Positions 23,788 to 31,784 of a stretch of 64,000 bases of DNA are shown piece after piece. The DNA is from CALXOD01 sp964402715 (GTDB lineage Bacteria; Verrucomicrobiota; Lentisphaeria; Victivallales; Victivallaceae). The stretch lies in NCBI GenBank assembly GCA_964402715.1, contig CAYODJ010000005.1, positions 1 through 64,000 of the forward strand, given 5' to 3'. Both the position numbers and the translations under genes were made by a program. Numbering within the stretch: position 1 is the stretch's first letter; each line of letters starts with the position of its first letter. A model generated the notes under the pieces. That model was not told the DNA's origin. It saw only the letters and a program-made list of their open reading frames with translations, and made no database searches.

Positions 23788-26700
23788 ATGGGGAAGAGAA
23801 TGCAGACTGTTGATGGCAATTACGCCGCGGCATATGTCGCATATGCTTTCAGCGAGGTTGCGGCGATTTATCCGATCACGCCGTCGTCGACAATGGGGGA
23901 GTACGCCGACATCTGGGCCAGTCAGGGGCAGAAGAACATGTTCGGCGAGGAGGTGGCGGTGTCGGAGATGCAGTCGGAGGCCGGCGCCGCCGGCGCGGTG
24001 CATGGTTCCTTGAGCGCCGGAGCTCTGACGACGACGTTCACCGCGTCGCAGGGTCTGCTGCTGATGATTCCGAACATGTATAAAATCGCCGGGGAGATGC
24101 TGCCGACCGTCTTCCACGTGTCCGCACGCGCGCTCGCCGCTCAGTCGCTTTCGATTTTCGGCGATCATTCCGACGTGATGAGCTGCCGCGCCACCGGTTT
24201 TGCGATGACATCCGCAGCCTCGATTCAGGAAACTCACGATCTGGCGCTGGTGGCGCATCTCTCGACGCTCGAGAGCCAGGTGCCGTTCCTGGCGTTTTTC
24301 GACGGCTTCCGCACCTCTCATGAAATCCAGAAGGTCGAGCTGCTGGATTACGCCGACATGAAATCCATGCTTGACATGAAGTTTGTCGAGCGTTTCCGCG
24401 GCAGGGCGTTGCGTCCGGAGGCGCCGTATGCCAAGATGGCGGCGCAGAACCCTGACGTCTACTTCCAGGGGAGGGAGACCACCAACAACATCTACGGCGG
24501 TTTGCCGGCGGTGGTTCAGAAGTACATGGACGCGTTGGCGCGTCTGACCGGACGCCAGTACCACCTGTTCGATTACGTCGGCGCCGCCGACGCCGATCGG
24601 GTGATCGTGGCGATGGGATCCGGCTGCGAGACGATAGAGGAGACGATCGATTATCTGAACCGGAGAGGAGAGAAGCTCGGCCTGATCAAGGTGCGTCTCT
24701 ACCGGCCTTTCGACGCGTCCGCTCTGGTGAGAGCTCTGCCCAAGACGGTCAAGACTGTGGCGGTGATTGACCGCTGCAAGGAACCGGGGTCGCAGGGAGA
24801 GCCCTTGTTCCTGGATGTCCAGGCTGCATTCGCCAACACGCCGGTCAAGGTTGTCGGCGGACGTTACGGACTTGCCAGCAAGGAGTTCACTCCGTCGATG
24901 GTGCTGGCGGTATACAAACATCTGGCCGGCAAGTGCACTCATAACTTCACCGTCGGCATCAACGACGACGTGTCGCACCTGTCTCTACCGGTTGACGAGG
25001 TGATCGTGACCGAGCCGGCCGGAACAACAGCCTGCATGTTCTGGGGGCTTGGTTCCGACGGGACGGTGGGCTCCAACAAGAATTCGATCAAGATCATCGG
25101 CGATCATACGGACAAATACGTGCAGGCGTATTTCTCCTACGATTCCAAGAAGTCCGGCGGCGTGACCGTTTCACATCTGCGCTTCGGCGACACGCCGATC
25201 AAGTCGCCGTATCTCATCACCGCGCCGAATTTCGTGGCCTGTCACAATCCGGCCTATGTCGGCCGCTTTGACATGCTGGCCGGCATCAAGGAGGGAGGCG
25301 TTTTTCTGATCAACACCGCTGTCGCTCCGGACAAGGTTTTCGCCAGTTTCACGCGAGGCATGCAGGAGACCATAATCGCCAAGAAGATAAGGGTGTATGC
25401 CATCGACGCGCTGAAGATCGCGCTGGAAGTCGGAAGTCCCAAATATATCTCCACGATCATGCAGACATGCTTCTTCAAGCTGGCGGCAATTATTCCGGCG
25501 GATGAAGCCATCGGATACATCAAAGGGGCGATAGAGAAGAAATTCGCCAAGAAAGGCAAGGAAATCGTCGATCAGAACATCAAGTGCGTGGACCACGCCC
25601 TCTCCGGACTCTACGAAGTGAGCGTGCCGGGCGCAATCACCGAATCCTACGTGGCTCCGAAGATGGCGTACGACAACGGCGATGTCTTCAACACCACGCT
25701 GCTCAAGCCGATTGTCGAACTGCGCGGGGATTCCATTCCGGTGTCGGCCATGTCTATTGACGGTTCGATGCCGACGGCAACGTCCCGTTTCGAGAAGCGG
25801 GGCATCGCGCCCAAGGTGCCGGCGTGGGATGCGAGCAAATGTCTGCAGTGTAATCAGTGCGTGATGGCCTGTCCGCATGCGGCGATCCGCGCCAAACTCA
25901 TGTCCTCCTCCGATTTGGCCGGCAGACCGTCGTCGTTTACGACCGTAGCCGCGAAAGGCGTAAAGACGCCGGATCTGCAGTACCGGATGCAGGTGTACAT
26001 CGAGGACTGCACCGGATGCGGAGTGTGTGTGGAGACCTGCCCTGCCAAGGAGAAAGCGCTTTCTTTCAGCGCGATAGAGGCTGAGCGTGCGGCCGGACAG
26101 AACGCCAATGTCGATTTCTTCGAGTCGCTTCCGGACAACGAACTCGGAGGCGTCTCCGCGGCGACCGTGAAAGGATCTCAATTCCTGAAACCTTATTTCG
26201 AATTCTCCGGAGCCTGTGCGGGCTGCGGCGAGACTCCGTATGTCAAGCTGGTGTCCCAGCTTTTCGGCAACCGCATGATAGTGGCGAATGCCACCGGATG
26301 CTCCTCGATTTACGGAGGATCGTTTCCGTCGCTGCCGTACTGCAAAGACAAGGAGGGACGCGGACCGGCGTGGGCGAACTCGCTTTTCGAGGACAATGCG
26401 GAATACGGCTACGGCATGCGTCTGGCGGTTGACAACAATCGTCAGCAGCTGAAAACCAACGTGGAGCGGGCACTGGGGATCGGAGTCTGCTGTGACCGGA
26501 TGAAGCGGCTGCTTGAAACCGCTCTCGCCAGTTGGGATCGGGTCGACGGCGAGGCCATCGCCGTTCAGAACGAGATCGGTGCGCTGCTTCCTGACGCCGT
26601 CTCCGGGACGCAGGGTGAGCTACGTGATGTTCTGAGCAAGATACTGGAGCTCAAGGATTACTTCGTAGACAAGTCGGTATGGATTTTAGGCGGAGATGGG

Positions 26701-27309
26701 TGGGCGTACGACATCGGATACGGCGGGTTGGATCATGTGGTTGCGCAGAACCGGAACGTCAATATCCTGGTGCTCGACACGGAAGTCTACTCCAACACCG
26801 GCGGGCAGGCGTCGAAATCGACCCCGATCGGCGCGGTGGCGCTCTTCGCCAACTCCGGGAAGCGTCTCACCAAGAAAAATTTGGGCTTCATGTGCATGAG
26901 CTACGGCAACGTCTATGTAGCGTCGGTGTGCATGGGAGCAAACCGGCAGCAGACACTGCAGGCGGTTCGCGAGGCCGAAGCCTACAGAGGGCCGTCCATA
27001 ATTCTGGCTTACGCACCGTGCATCGCGCACGGCATCAAAGGTGATATGCGGATGAGTCAGGCGGAGGCCAAGCGCGCGGTGGAGGCAGGGTACTGGCCGC
27101 TCTATCGTTACAACCCGGCGGCCGAGAAGCCGTTCATGTGGGAGACCAAGGAGGCGACCGCCAGTTATCAGGATTTCATCCGAAGCGAACGCCGTTATGC
27201 GGCATTGCAGAAAACCGCACCCGGCGAGGCGGACGCGATCTACCAGCGTGCCGAGGCGGATGCTCACCGGCGGATGGAGTTTTACAAAAAACTCGGAGAA
27301 ATCATTTAA
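23788..27309 (+). CDS. nifJ: Pyruvate:ferredoxin (flavodoxin) oxidoreductase
   Basis: Oxidises pyruvate with CoA to acetyl-CoA and CO2 and passes electrons to ferredoxin; the central enzyme of anaerobic pyruvate metabolism. It is a single 1,173-aa chain with all domains fused, the usual homodimeric PFOR length. The N-terminal pyrimidine-binding domain has YPITPSSTMGE. Two [4Fe-4S] clusters are CLQCNQCVMACP (about 685) and CTGCGVCVETCP (about 740). Further on are the cluster/TPP region CAGCGETPYVKL (about 809) and the TPP-Mg motif GGDGWAYDIG (about 968) with TEVYSNTGGQ. ATG 23788 follows GGAG by 6 nt; an in-frame TTG at 23776 is less likely. It is flanked by terminators and is probably monocistronic. 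Confidence 0.98.
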   Translation: MGKRMQTVDGNYAAAYVAYAFSEVAAIYPITPSSTMGEYADIWASQGQKNMFGEEVAVSEMQSEAGAAGAVHGSLSAGALTTTFTASQGLLLMIPNMYKIAGEMLPTVFHVSARALAAQSLSIFGDHSDVMSCRATGFAMTSAASIQETHDLALVAHLSTLESQVPFLAFFDGFRTSHEIQKVELLDYADMKSMLDMKFVERFRGRALRPEAPYAKMAAQNPDVYFQGRETTNNIYGGLPAVVQKYMDALARLTGRQYHLFDYVGAADADRVIVAMGSGCETIEETIDYLNRRGEKLGLIKVRLYRPFDASALVRALPKTVKTVAVIDRCKEPGSQGEPLFLDVQAAFANTPVKVVGGRYGLASKEFTPSMVLAVYKHLAGKCTHNFTVGINDDVSHLSLPVDEVIVTEPAGTTACMFWGLGSDGTVGSNKNSIKIIGDHTDKYVQAYFSYDSKKSGGVTVSHLRFGDTPIKSPYLITAPNFVACHNPAYVGRFDMLAGIKEGGVFLINTAVAPDKVFASFTRGMQETIIAKKIRVYAIDALKIALEVGSPKYISTIMQTCFFKLAAIIPADEAIGYIKGAIEKKFAKKGKEIVDQNIKCVDHALSGLYEVSVPGAITESYVAPKMAYDNGDVFNTTLLKPIVELRGDSIPVSAMSIDGSMPTATSRFEKRGIAPKVPAWDASKCLQCNQCVMACPHAAIRAKLMSSSDLAGRPSSFTTVAAKGVKTPDLQYRMQVYIEDCTGCGVCVETCPAKEKALSFSAIEAERAAGQNANVDFFESLPDNELGGVSAATVKGSQFLKPYFEFSGACAGCGETPYVKLVSQLFGNRMIVANATGCSSIYGGSFPSLPYCKDKEGRGPAWANSLFEDNAEYGYGMRLAVDNNRQQLKTNVERALGIGVCCDRMKRLLETALASWDRVDGEAIAVQNEIGALLPDAVSGTQGELRDVLSKILELKDYFVDKSVWILGGDGWAYDIGYGGLDHVVAQNRNVNILVLDTEVYSNTGGQASKSTPIGAVALFANSGKRLTKKNLGFMCMSYGNVYVASVCMGANRQQTLQAVREAEAYRGPSIILAYAPCIAHGIKGDMRMSQAEAKRAVEAGYWPLYRYNPAAEKPFMWETKEATASYQDFIRSERRYAALQKTAPGEADAIYQRAEADAHRRMEFYKKLGEII

Positions 27310-27353
27310 GAGGAAAGTGCATTGCCGTTCATTAGGCGAAGGCAGTGCGTCCT

Positions 27354-27395
27354 GCAAAGGCGGACCGGATTTCCGGTTCGCCTTTGCCATTTTCT
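27354..27395 (+). terminator. Terminator hairpin after nifJ
   Basis: 15-bp stem (27354-27368 with 27373-27387, one G-T pair), 4-nt loop ATTT, followed by CATTTTC. The stem is strong but the T tract is short. Confidence 0.7.
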
Positions 27396-27788
27396 GGAGA
27401 TTGGCGGGCTGTCATGAATCGGTATGGCGTTGTGTCAGGAACTGCGGAGCATGAGTTCCGGCGCGATTGCAGCTGTTTGCTGAAACGGATCTGAATTTAT
27501 GACAAGTGCGGCCGGATGCCGGGGATCCGGCCACGGCGCCCCCGTGATGTCGTGACGTTGCCGTGTCACCGACACATCTCGTCGTCTGGCGATAATTCCC
27601 GCTTTCAGAAGCAAAGCGCGGCAAATCGATTCGTCCCGGCGGGGACGGTTTGTCCAGGGCGGTAGAGAATTTCTTCTCCGTGCCGCAGACAGGTTCAATT
27701 CCGGTTGTCCGCAATCCGCATGGAGGAGATCCGTTTTTTCGTCCGACAACAGGAAACAGGGAAAAATACGTTTTTTTTCGCTAAAAAT

Positions 27789-27817
27789 TTGCAATGGATG
27801 AAAAATCATGGTAGAAT
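27789..27817 (+). promoter_or_regulatory. Putative promoter of the mraZ (dcw) operon
   Basis: TTGCAA (27789-27794), 17-bp spacer, TAGAAT (27812-27817). The transcription start would fall inside the repeat array that follows. Confidence 0.65.
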
Positions 27818-27818
27818 T

Positions 27819-27853
27819 AGGAGTGAAAAGGAGTGAATAGGGATAAATAGGAA
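27819..27853 (+). promoter_or_regulatory. Candidate MraZ operator: four direct repeats at 10-bp period
   Basis: Four AGGRR boxes, AGGAG, AGGAG, AGGGA and AGGAA, begin at 27819, 27829, 27839 and 27849, separated by A/T-rich 5-nt spacers (TGAAA, TGAAT, TAAAT). MraZ of E. coli is known to bind direct TGGGN repeats with 5-nt spacers just upstream of its own gene, so spacing and position match autoregulation. The last box also serves as ribosome binding site for mraZ. The AGGRR core differs from TGGGN and is inferred. Confidence 0.65.
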
Positions 27854-27859
27854 GTAGTG

Positions 27860-28369
27860 ATGGCAGCTGCTGACGAAACGCTTCGCGACGAGCCGTTGTA
27901 CTTCGGCGAGTACGAGCATGCGTTGGACGCTCAATGCCGTGTGACGCTGCCCAGCGAATGGCGCAGGGCGGATGACGGCGGCGCGTTCGTTCTCATGCCG
28001 ATGAGGGAAAACGCGCTGGCGCTGCTTCCGCTGGGAATGTTCAGGGAGTTTGTCGCCAGATTGAGAAAGCAGGCCATCGCGAACCCGAAACTTCAGAGAG
28101 CGTTTTCGATCATCGGTTCGCAGTCCCGGCAGTGCCGCTGCGACCGGCAGGGACGCATGGCGTTCGAGAGGAGAATGCTGGAGTCGATAGGCGTGTCGGG
28201 GCAACTGAAACTGGTGGGATCCTTGAGTTATATCATGCTGTGCGCACCGGGAAAATGGCGTGAACCCACTGCGGATGATTTGGCGCGGCAGCTGGATGAG
28301 ATGCAGAAAGTGAGTGAAGAGGGCGGGGAACTCGCCGTATTGCTGGACGGAATCACCGGGAAGGGATGA
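27860..28369 (+). CDS. mraZ: Transcriptional regulator MraZ
   Basis: Autorepressor at the head of the division and cell-wall (dcw) cluster. The 169-aa protein has two SpoVT/AbrB-like halves with the DxxxR signatures DAQCR (LDAQCRVTLPSEW) and DRQGR (CDRQGRMAFERRM), each followed by the expected hydrophobic segment. ATG 27860 has AGGA 7 nt upstream; a GTG at 27857 is too close. The stop overlaps rsmH by 4 nt. Confidence 0.95.
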   Translation: MAAADETLRDEPLYFGEYEHALDAQCRVTLPSEWRRADDGGAFVLMPMRENALALLPLGMFREFVARLRKQAIANPKLQRAFSIIGSQSRQCRCDRQGRMAFERRMLESIGVSGQLKLVGSLSYIMLCAPGKWREPTADDLARQLDEMQKVSEEGGELAVLLDGITGKG

Positions 28370-29313
28370 GTCCGTCGATGGTCGATTTCGTGCATCGTCC
28401 GGTTCTGCTCAGGGAGACGGCGCGCCTGCTCTCGTTCGGATCGCGTCCGGCGCGGCTGATTGACGGCACGGTCGGCAACGGCGGACACAGCGCGTTTCTG
28501 TTACGTGAAAACCCGTGTCTGCAAGTTCTTGGCATAGACAGGGACGGAGACGCGCTTGCAAGAGCCGAAAGGAATCTGTCTTTCGCCGACGGCAGAGTGA
28601 CACTGGTCAGGGAAAATTTCTCAAGGATGGCGGAGGTAGCCCGATCTCACGGGTGGGAGACGGCGGACGCGGTGCTGCTGGACATAGGGGTTTCATCTCC
28701 GCAGCTCGACGACGCCGCGAGGGGATTTTCGTGGCGGATGGACGGACCGCTGGATATGCGCATGGATCAGCGCAGCCGGCTGACTGCCAGCCGTCTTCTG
28801 AATAACGGCACTGAGCAGGAACTGGAACGGATTTTTCGGGAATACGGAGAGATTGATTCCGCGCGCCGTCTGGCCCGTGCCGTGGTGAACAGGAGGACGG
28901 AACGGCCGTTCGCGACCACGAAGGATCTGGCGGATGTCTGTGATCAGGTGCTCAGACGGGTGCGTCCGGGGATGCCGCCAGCGCCGACGCTGGCGTTCCA
29001 GGCGGTACGGATTGCCGTGAATGATGAATTGGGAGAGCTGGAGGGAGCTCTGGCCGCAGCCGGAGAAATTCTGCGCCGCGGGGGTGTCCTGGCGGTGATA
29101 AGTTTTCATTCTCTGGAAGACCGTATTGTCAAACGTTTTTTCCGCCGCGGAGCGTCCAGTTGTGTTTGTCCTCCAGGATTGCCGGTATGCATATGCGGAA
29201 AAAAGCGGGAATGGAGGATCATCACCGCCAAGGCGGTGACGCCTCAGGCTGATGAAGTGAGTGAAAACGGCAGATCGTCGTGTGCCAGACTGAGGGCTGC
29301 TGAGAAGTTGTGA
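28366..29313 (+). CDS. rsmH: 16S rRNA (cytosine1402-N4)-methyltransferase
   Basis: Methylates C1402 N4 of 16S rRNA. The 315-aa protein shows HRPVLLRETARLL, the SAM loop DGTVGNGGHSAFLL, LLDIGVSSPQLDDAARGFSW with the diagnostic MDGPLDMRMD, FQAVRIAVNDELGELE and the C-terminal VISFHSLEDRIVKRFF. All are standard for RsmH (MraW). ATG 28366 overlaps the mraZ stop; an in-frame ATG at 28378 is a possible alternative. Second gene of the cluster, its conserved place. Confidence 0.97.
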   Translation: MSPSMVDFVHRPVLLRETARLLSFGSRPARLIDGTVGNGGHSAFLLRENPCLQVLGIDRDGDALARAERNLSFADGRVTLVRENFSRMAEVARSHGWETADAVLLDIGVSSPQLDDAARGFSWRMDGPLDMRMDQRSRLTASRLLNNGTEQELERIFREYGEIDSARRLARAVVNRRTERPFATTKDLADVCDQVLRRVRPGMPPAPTLAFQAVRIAVNDELGELEGALAAAGEILRRGGVLAVISFHSLEDRIVKRFFRRGASSCVCPPGLPVCICGKKREWRIITAKAVTPQADEVSENGRSSCARLRAAEKL

Positions 29314-29373
29314 ATCCGCACGGAAAGCGCGGGCGTCGATAGTGTGTTTTTTTTTCAGCGGGAGCCGGAATGC

Positions 29374-29817
29374 ATGAACATTCAAAGTGAAAAGGTTTGC
29401 GGATCCGCGCCTAGACGCAGGAGAGGGGATTCTTCCGTGCGCAAGCTGACATTGGTGTTTCAGTTTGCCGTAATACTGGTGATGTTCGGAGTCCTTGCCA
29501 ACGGCTACATATATCTGAATCAGAAGATTGCCGAGACCGATCGTGAAATCCAGAGGGTGAAGACCGACATGCACGGATTGGATCGTGAAATTGACAATCT
29601 GCGCATCCGGCGTGAACAGCTGTGCGCATGGCCGCACATTCGTCAGGCGATCGCCCGGTTTTCGCTTGGCTTGCGTCCTGCGGATCCGCAGCAGGTGAGA
29701 AGGCTGGCGATTGTCGCACAGCCGGTCAATCCGGATCTGCGCATTGCCTCCAGAGGCGCTGAGACGCGCATGCCGCGCCGGACGGTGTTTGCGGTTCGTC
29801 AGCAGCCGCAGTTTTGA
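29374..29817 (+). CDS. ftsL: FtsL-like cell-division protein
   Basis: 147 aa from ATG 29374, which has GGGAG 9 nt upstream; the frame opens at a GTG (29344) but that adds only an unlikely F-rich lead. Layout: short basic cytoplasmic tail (RRRRG, RK), one transmembrane segment (about 24-45, LTLVFQFAVILVMFGVLA), then a heptad-rich coiled coil (LNQKIAETDREIQRVKTDMHGLDREIDNL), then a polar C-terminus. This is the FtsL bitopic plan. FtsL diverges too fast for residue motifs, so the identification rests on topology and on its place between rsmH and ftsI. Confidence 0.8.
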   Translation: MNIQSEKVCGSAPRRRRGDSSVRKLTLVFQFAVILVMFGVLANGYIYLNQKIAETDREIQRVKTDMHGLDREIDNLRIRREQLCAWPHIRQAIARFSLGLRPADPQQVRRLAIVAQPVNPDLRIASRGAETRMPRRTVFAVRQQPQF

Positions 29818-29832
29818 CCGCGAGGGACGGCG

Positions 29833-31659
29833 GTGCTGAGCTGCAACGATAGCATCAGGTTCCGAATGCGGTTTATTGCCGTGCTGACTCTGCCGATCGC
29901 CGTGCTGCTGGCGGTGCGGCTGTACTTCGTGCAGGTAGTGAACTACGACAGGATGTATGACAAGGCTCGCAGACAGTATACCTCGGTGCGGGTGACTTCC
30001 GGCAAGCGAGGCGAAATTTTCGATGTCTCAGGCAATCTTCTGGTCGGCAACGCGCCATGCGAGCGTGTCAGCGCCGATCCTTCGCTGGTCAGGTCGCTAC
30101 AGCAGCGGCGCGCGATGTCGTACCTTCTGTCGAGCAAACTGTCAATGGACTATCAGGACGTGTTCGAGCGTCTTGCTCCGGAGAGGCAGGTGTTCGACAG
30201 CAACGGCTCGCCTGTGAGGAATCCTGACGGTTCGTTGAAAGTCAGGAAAATGCGGGGCGTGACGATTGCCAACAATGTGCCTCTGGAACTTGCGGCGGAA
30301 CTCAGAAACGCGGCGCAGGTCAATCATTTCGACGCGCTGTTTTTCCGTGAAGGCTACATGCGCACCTATCCCAAGGGCAAGCTTCTGGCAAACGTACTGG
30401 GATTCACCAGCATGGACGGAGCCAGCGTCACGCCGGTGCTGGGTGTCGAGAAGTTTTTCGATCAGCAGATGGCGTCGGGGATCGGCCGCGAGCTTTATGA
30501 ACGCGACCGCACGGGATATCCGCTTCCATACGGTCTCCACGAATCGGTGCAGTCCAAAGACGGAGCCAACGTGTATCTGACCATCGACGAGCCGATGCAG
30601 GCGATTATGGAGGAAGAGCTGGACGCCGCATACGAGAAGTGGCGTCCCAAAGCTCTTTATGCGGTCATGGCCGACCCGCGGAACGGCAATGTGCTGGCCA
30701 TCGCCCAGCGGCCGACTTTCAATCCCAACGATCGGAGAAGGATCAGTCCGGATGCATGGAGAATCCGCATCATTGAGGACGGACTGGAGCCGGGGTCGAT
30801 TATGAAGCCGTTCACCGTGGGCGGAGCCCTTGATGCGGGGACGATTCGGGCAGACTCGCAGTTTGACTGCGAAAACGGCCTCTGGATGTACCTGGGCAAG
30901 CCCTTGCGCGATTCACATCCTAACGGGATGATGACCGTGGCGGACATCATCAAGACATCCAGCAACATCGGCACGGCCAAGATTGCGCTGCAGTTCGGCG
31001 CCAACAACGTCTACAACACCCTGCGGAAGTTCGGATTCGGTCAGCCGACCGGACTTCCGTTGAAGCCGGAGGCTTTGGGAATCATGCCTCCGGTTAAGAA
31101 ATGGGACGGACTGTCGATCACCCGTTTTCCAATCGGGTATTCGATTCTTGTGTCTCCTGTGCAGATGGTGCGGGCGTACTGCGCGTTGGCGAATCACGGA
31201 TGGCTGCCGAAACTGCGTCTGGTGGATCGGCTCGAAAATCCGGAGACCGGCGAGGTTCAGACGATACCTGCTGAGCCGGCGGTGCAGGTGTTCCGTCATT
31301 CAGGCACGTGCAGGACGTTGGTGGATATGATGGTCAGGGTCACCGGCGACGGCGGCACCGCCCGCCGTGCCGCGATACCCGGTTACCATGTCGCCGGAAA
31401 AACCGGCACGAGCCGCAAGTACATAAAGGGACAGGGATATCTGACAAAATATTTCGCCAGCTTCGTCGGGTTCGTTCCCGCTGAACGTCCGGCGTTCGTC
31501 ATGCTGGTTACGGTTGACGAACCTCAGGGCGGAAACTTCGGAGGGACGGTCGCCGCGCCGATCTTCCGCAGTATTGCCGAAAAGGCTCTCAGACACTTGA
31601 ACATCCGGCCGGATCCATCGCTGCTCAAACCACCGGCCGTGAGCGGAAAGGATACTTAG
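29833..31659 (+). CDS. ftsI: Penicillin-binding protein FtsI (PBP3-type transpeptidase)
   Basis: Septal peptidoglycan transpeptidase. 608 aa with an N-terminal transmembrane anchor (about 10-30), a pedestal domain beginning at RGEIFDVSGNLL, and a transpeptidase domain carrying the three active-site motifs SIMK (EPGSIMKPF, about 321-324), SSN (KTSSNIG, about 376-378) and KTG (AGKTGTS, about 522-524). No PASTA domain. GTG 29833 is chosen because GAGGGA precedes it closely and no upstream ATG exists. It is 15 nt after ftsL. It could also be the sporulation-type SpoVD paralog of the class, but the absence of PASTA and the context favour FtsI. Confidence 0.94.
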   Translation: MLSCNDSIRFRMRFIAVLTLPIAVLLAVRLYFVQVVNYDRMYDKARRQYTSVRVTSGKRGEIFDVSGNLLVGNAPCERVSADPSLVRSLQQRRAMSYLLSSKLSMDYQDVFERLAPERQVFDSNGSPVRNPDGSLKVRKMRGVTIANNVPLELAAELRNAAQVNHFDALFFREGYMRTYPKGKLLANVLGFTSMDGASVTPVLGVEKFFDQQMASGIGRELYERDRTGYPLPYGLHESVQSKDGANVYLTIDEPMQAIMEEELDAAYEKWRPKALYAVMADPRNGNVLAIAQRPTFNPNDRRRISPDAWRIRIIEDGLEPGSIMKPFTVGGALDAGTIRADSQFDCENGLWMYLGKPLRDSHPNGMMTVADIIKTSSNIGTAKIALQFGANNVYNTLRKFGFGQPTGLPLKPEALGIMPPVKKWDGLSITRFPIGYSILVSPVQMVRAYCALANHGWLPKLRLVDRLENPETGEVQTIPAEPAVQVFRHSGTCRTLVDMMVRVTGDGGTARRAAIPGYHVAGKTGTSRKYIKGQGYLTKYFASFVGFVPAERPAFVMLVTVDEPQGGNFGGTVAAPIFRSIAEKALRHLNIRPDPSLLKPPAVSGKDT

Positions 31660-31784
31660 ACTTCATGACGGACGACGGCTCGCCGCAGTCGGCGGGAAGC
31701 GTACGGGTGGCGTCGCATACACATAACCGCGCGGAAACCTACCGGAGATCCTCTCCGGTGTCGATGCGTGAGCGAGGTTGACAC

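Larger units (their letters stand above)
27310..27859. other. Intergenic region nifJ-mraZ
   Basis: 550 bases. The first 90 hold the nifJ terminator (27354-27395). The last 70 hold the mraZ promoter and operator-like repeats. Between about 27396 and 27788 nothing is supported. Two overlapping minus-strand frames of 100-124 codons there have no ribosome binding site or recognisable motif. Confidence 0.6.

Noticed and set aside
27412..27809. Minus-strand frames of 100-124 codons between nifJ and mraZ
   Set aside because: No start signal, and they overlap the mraZ promoter region on the opposite strand.
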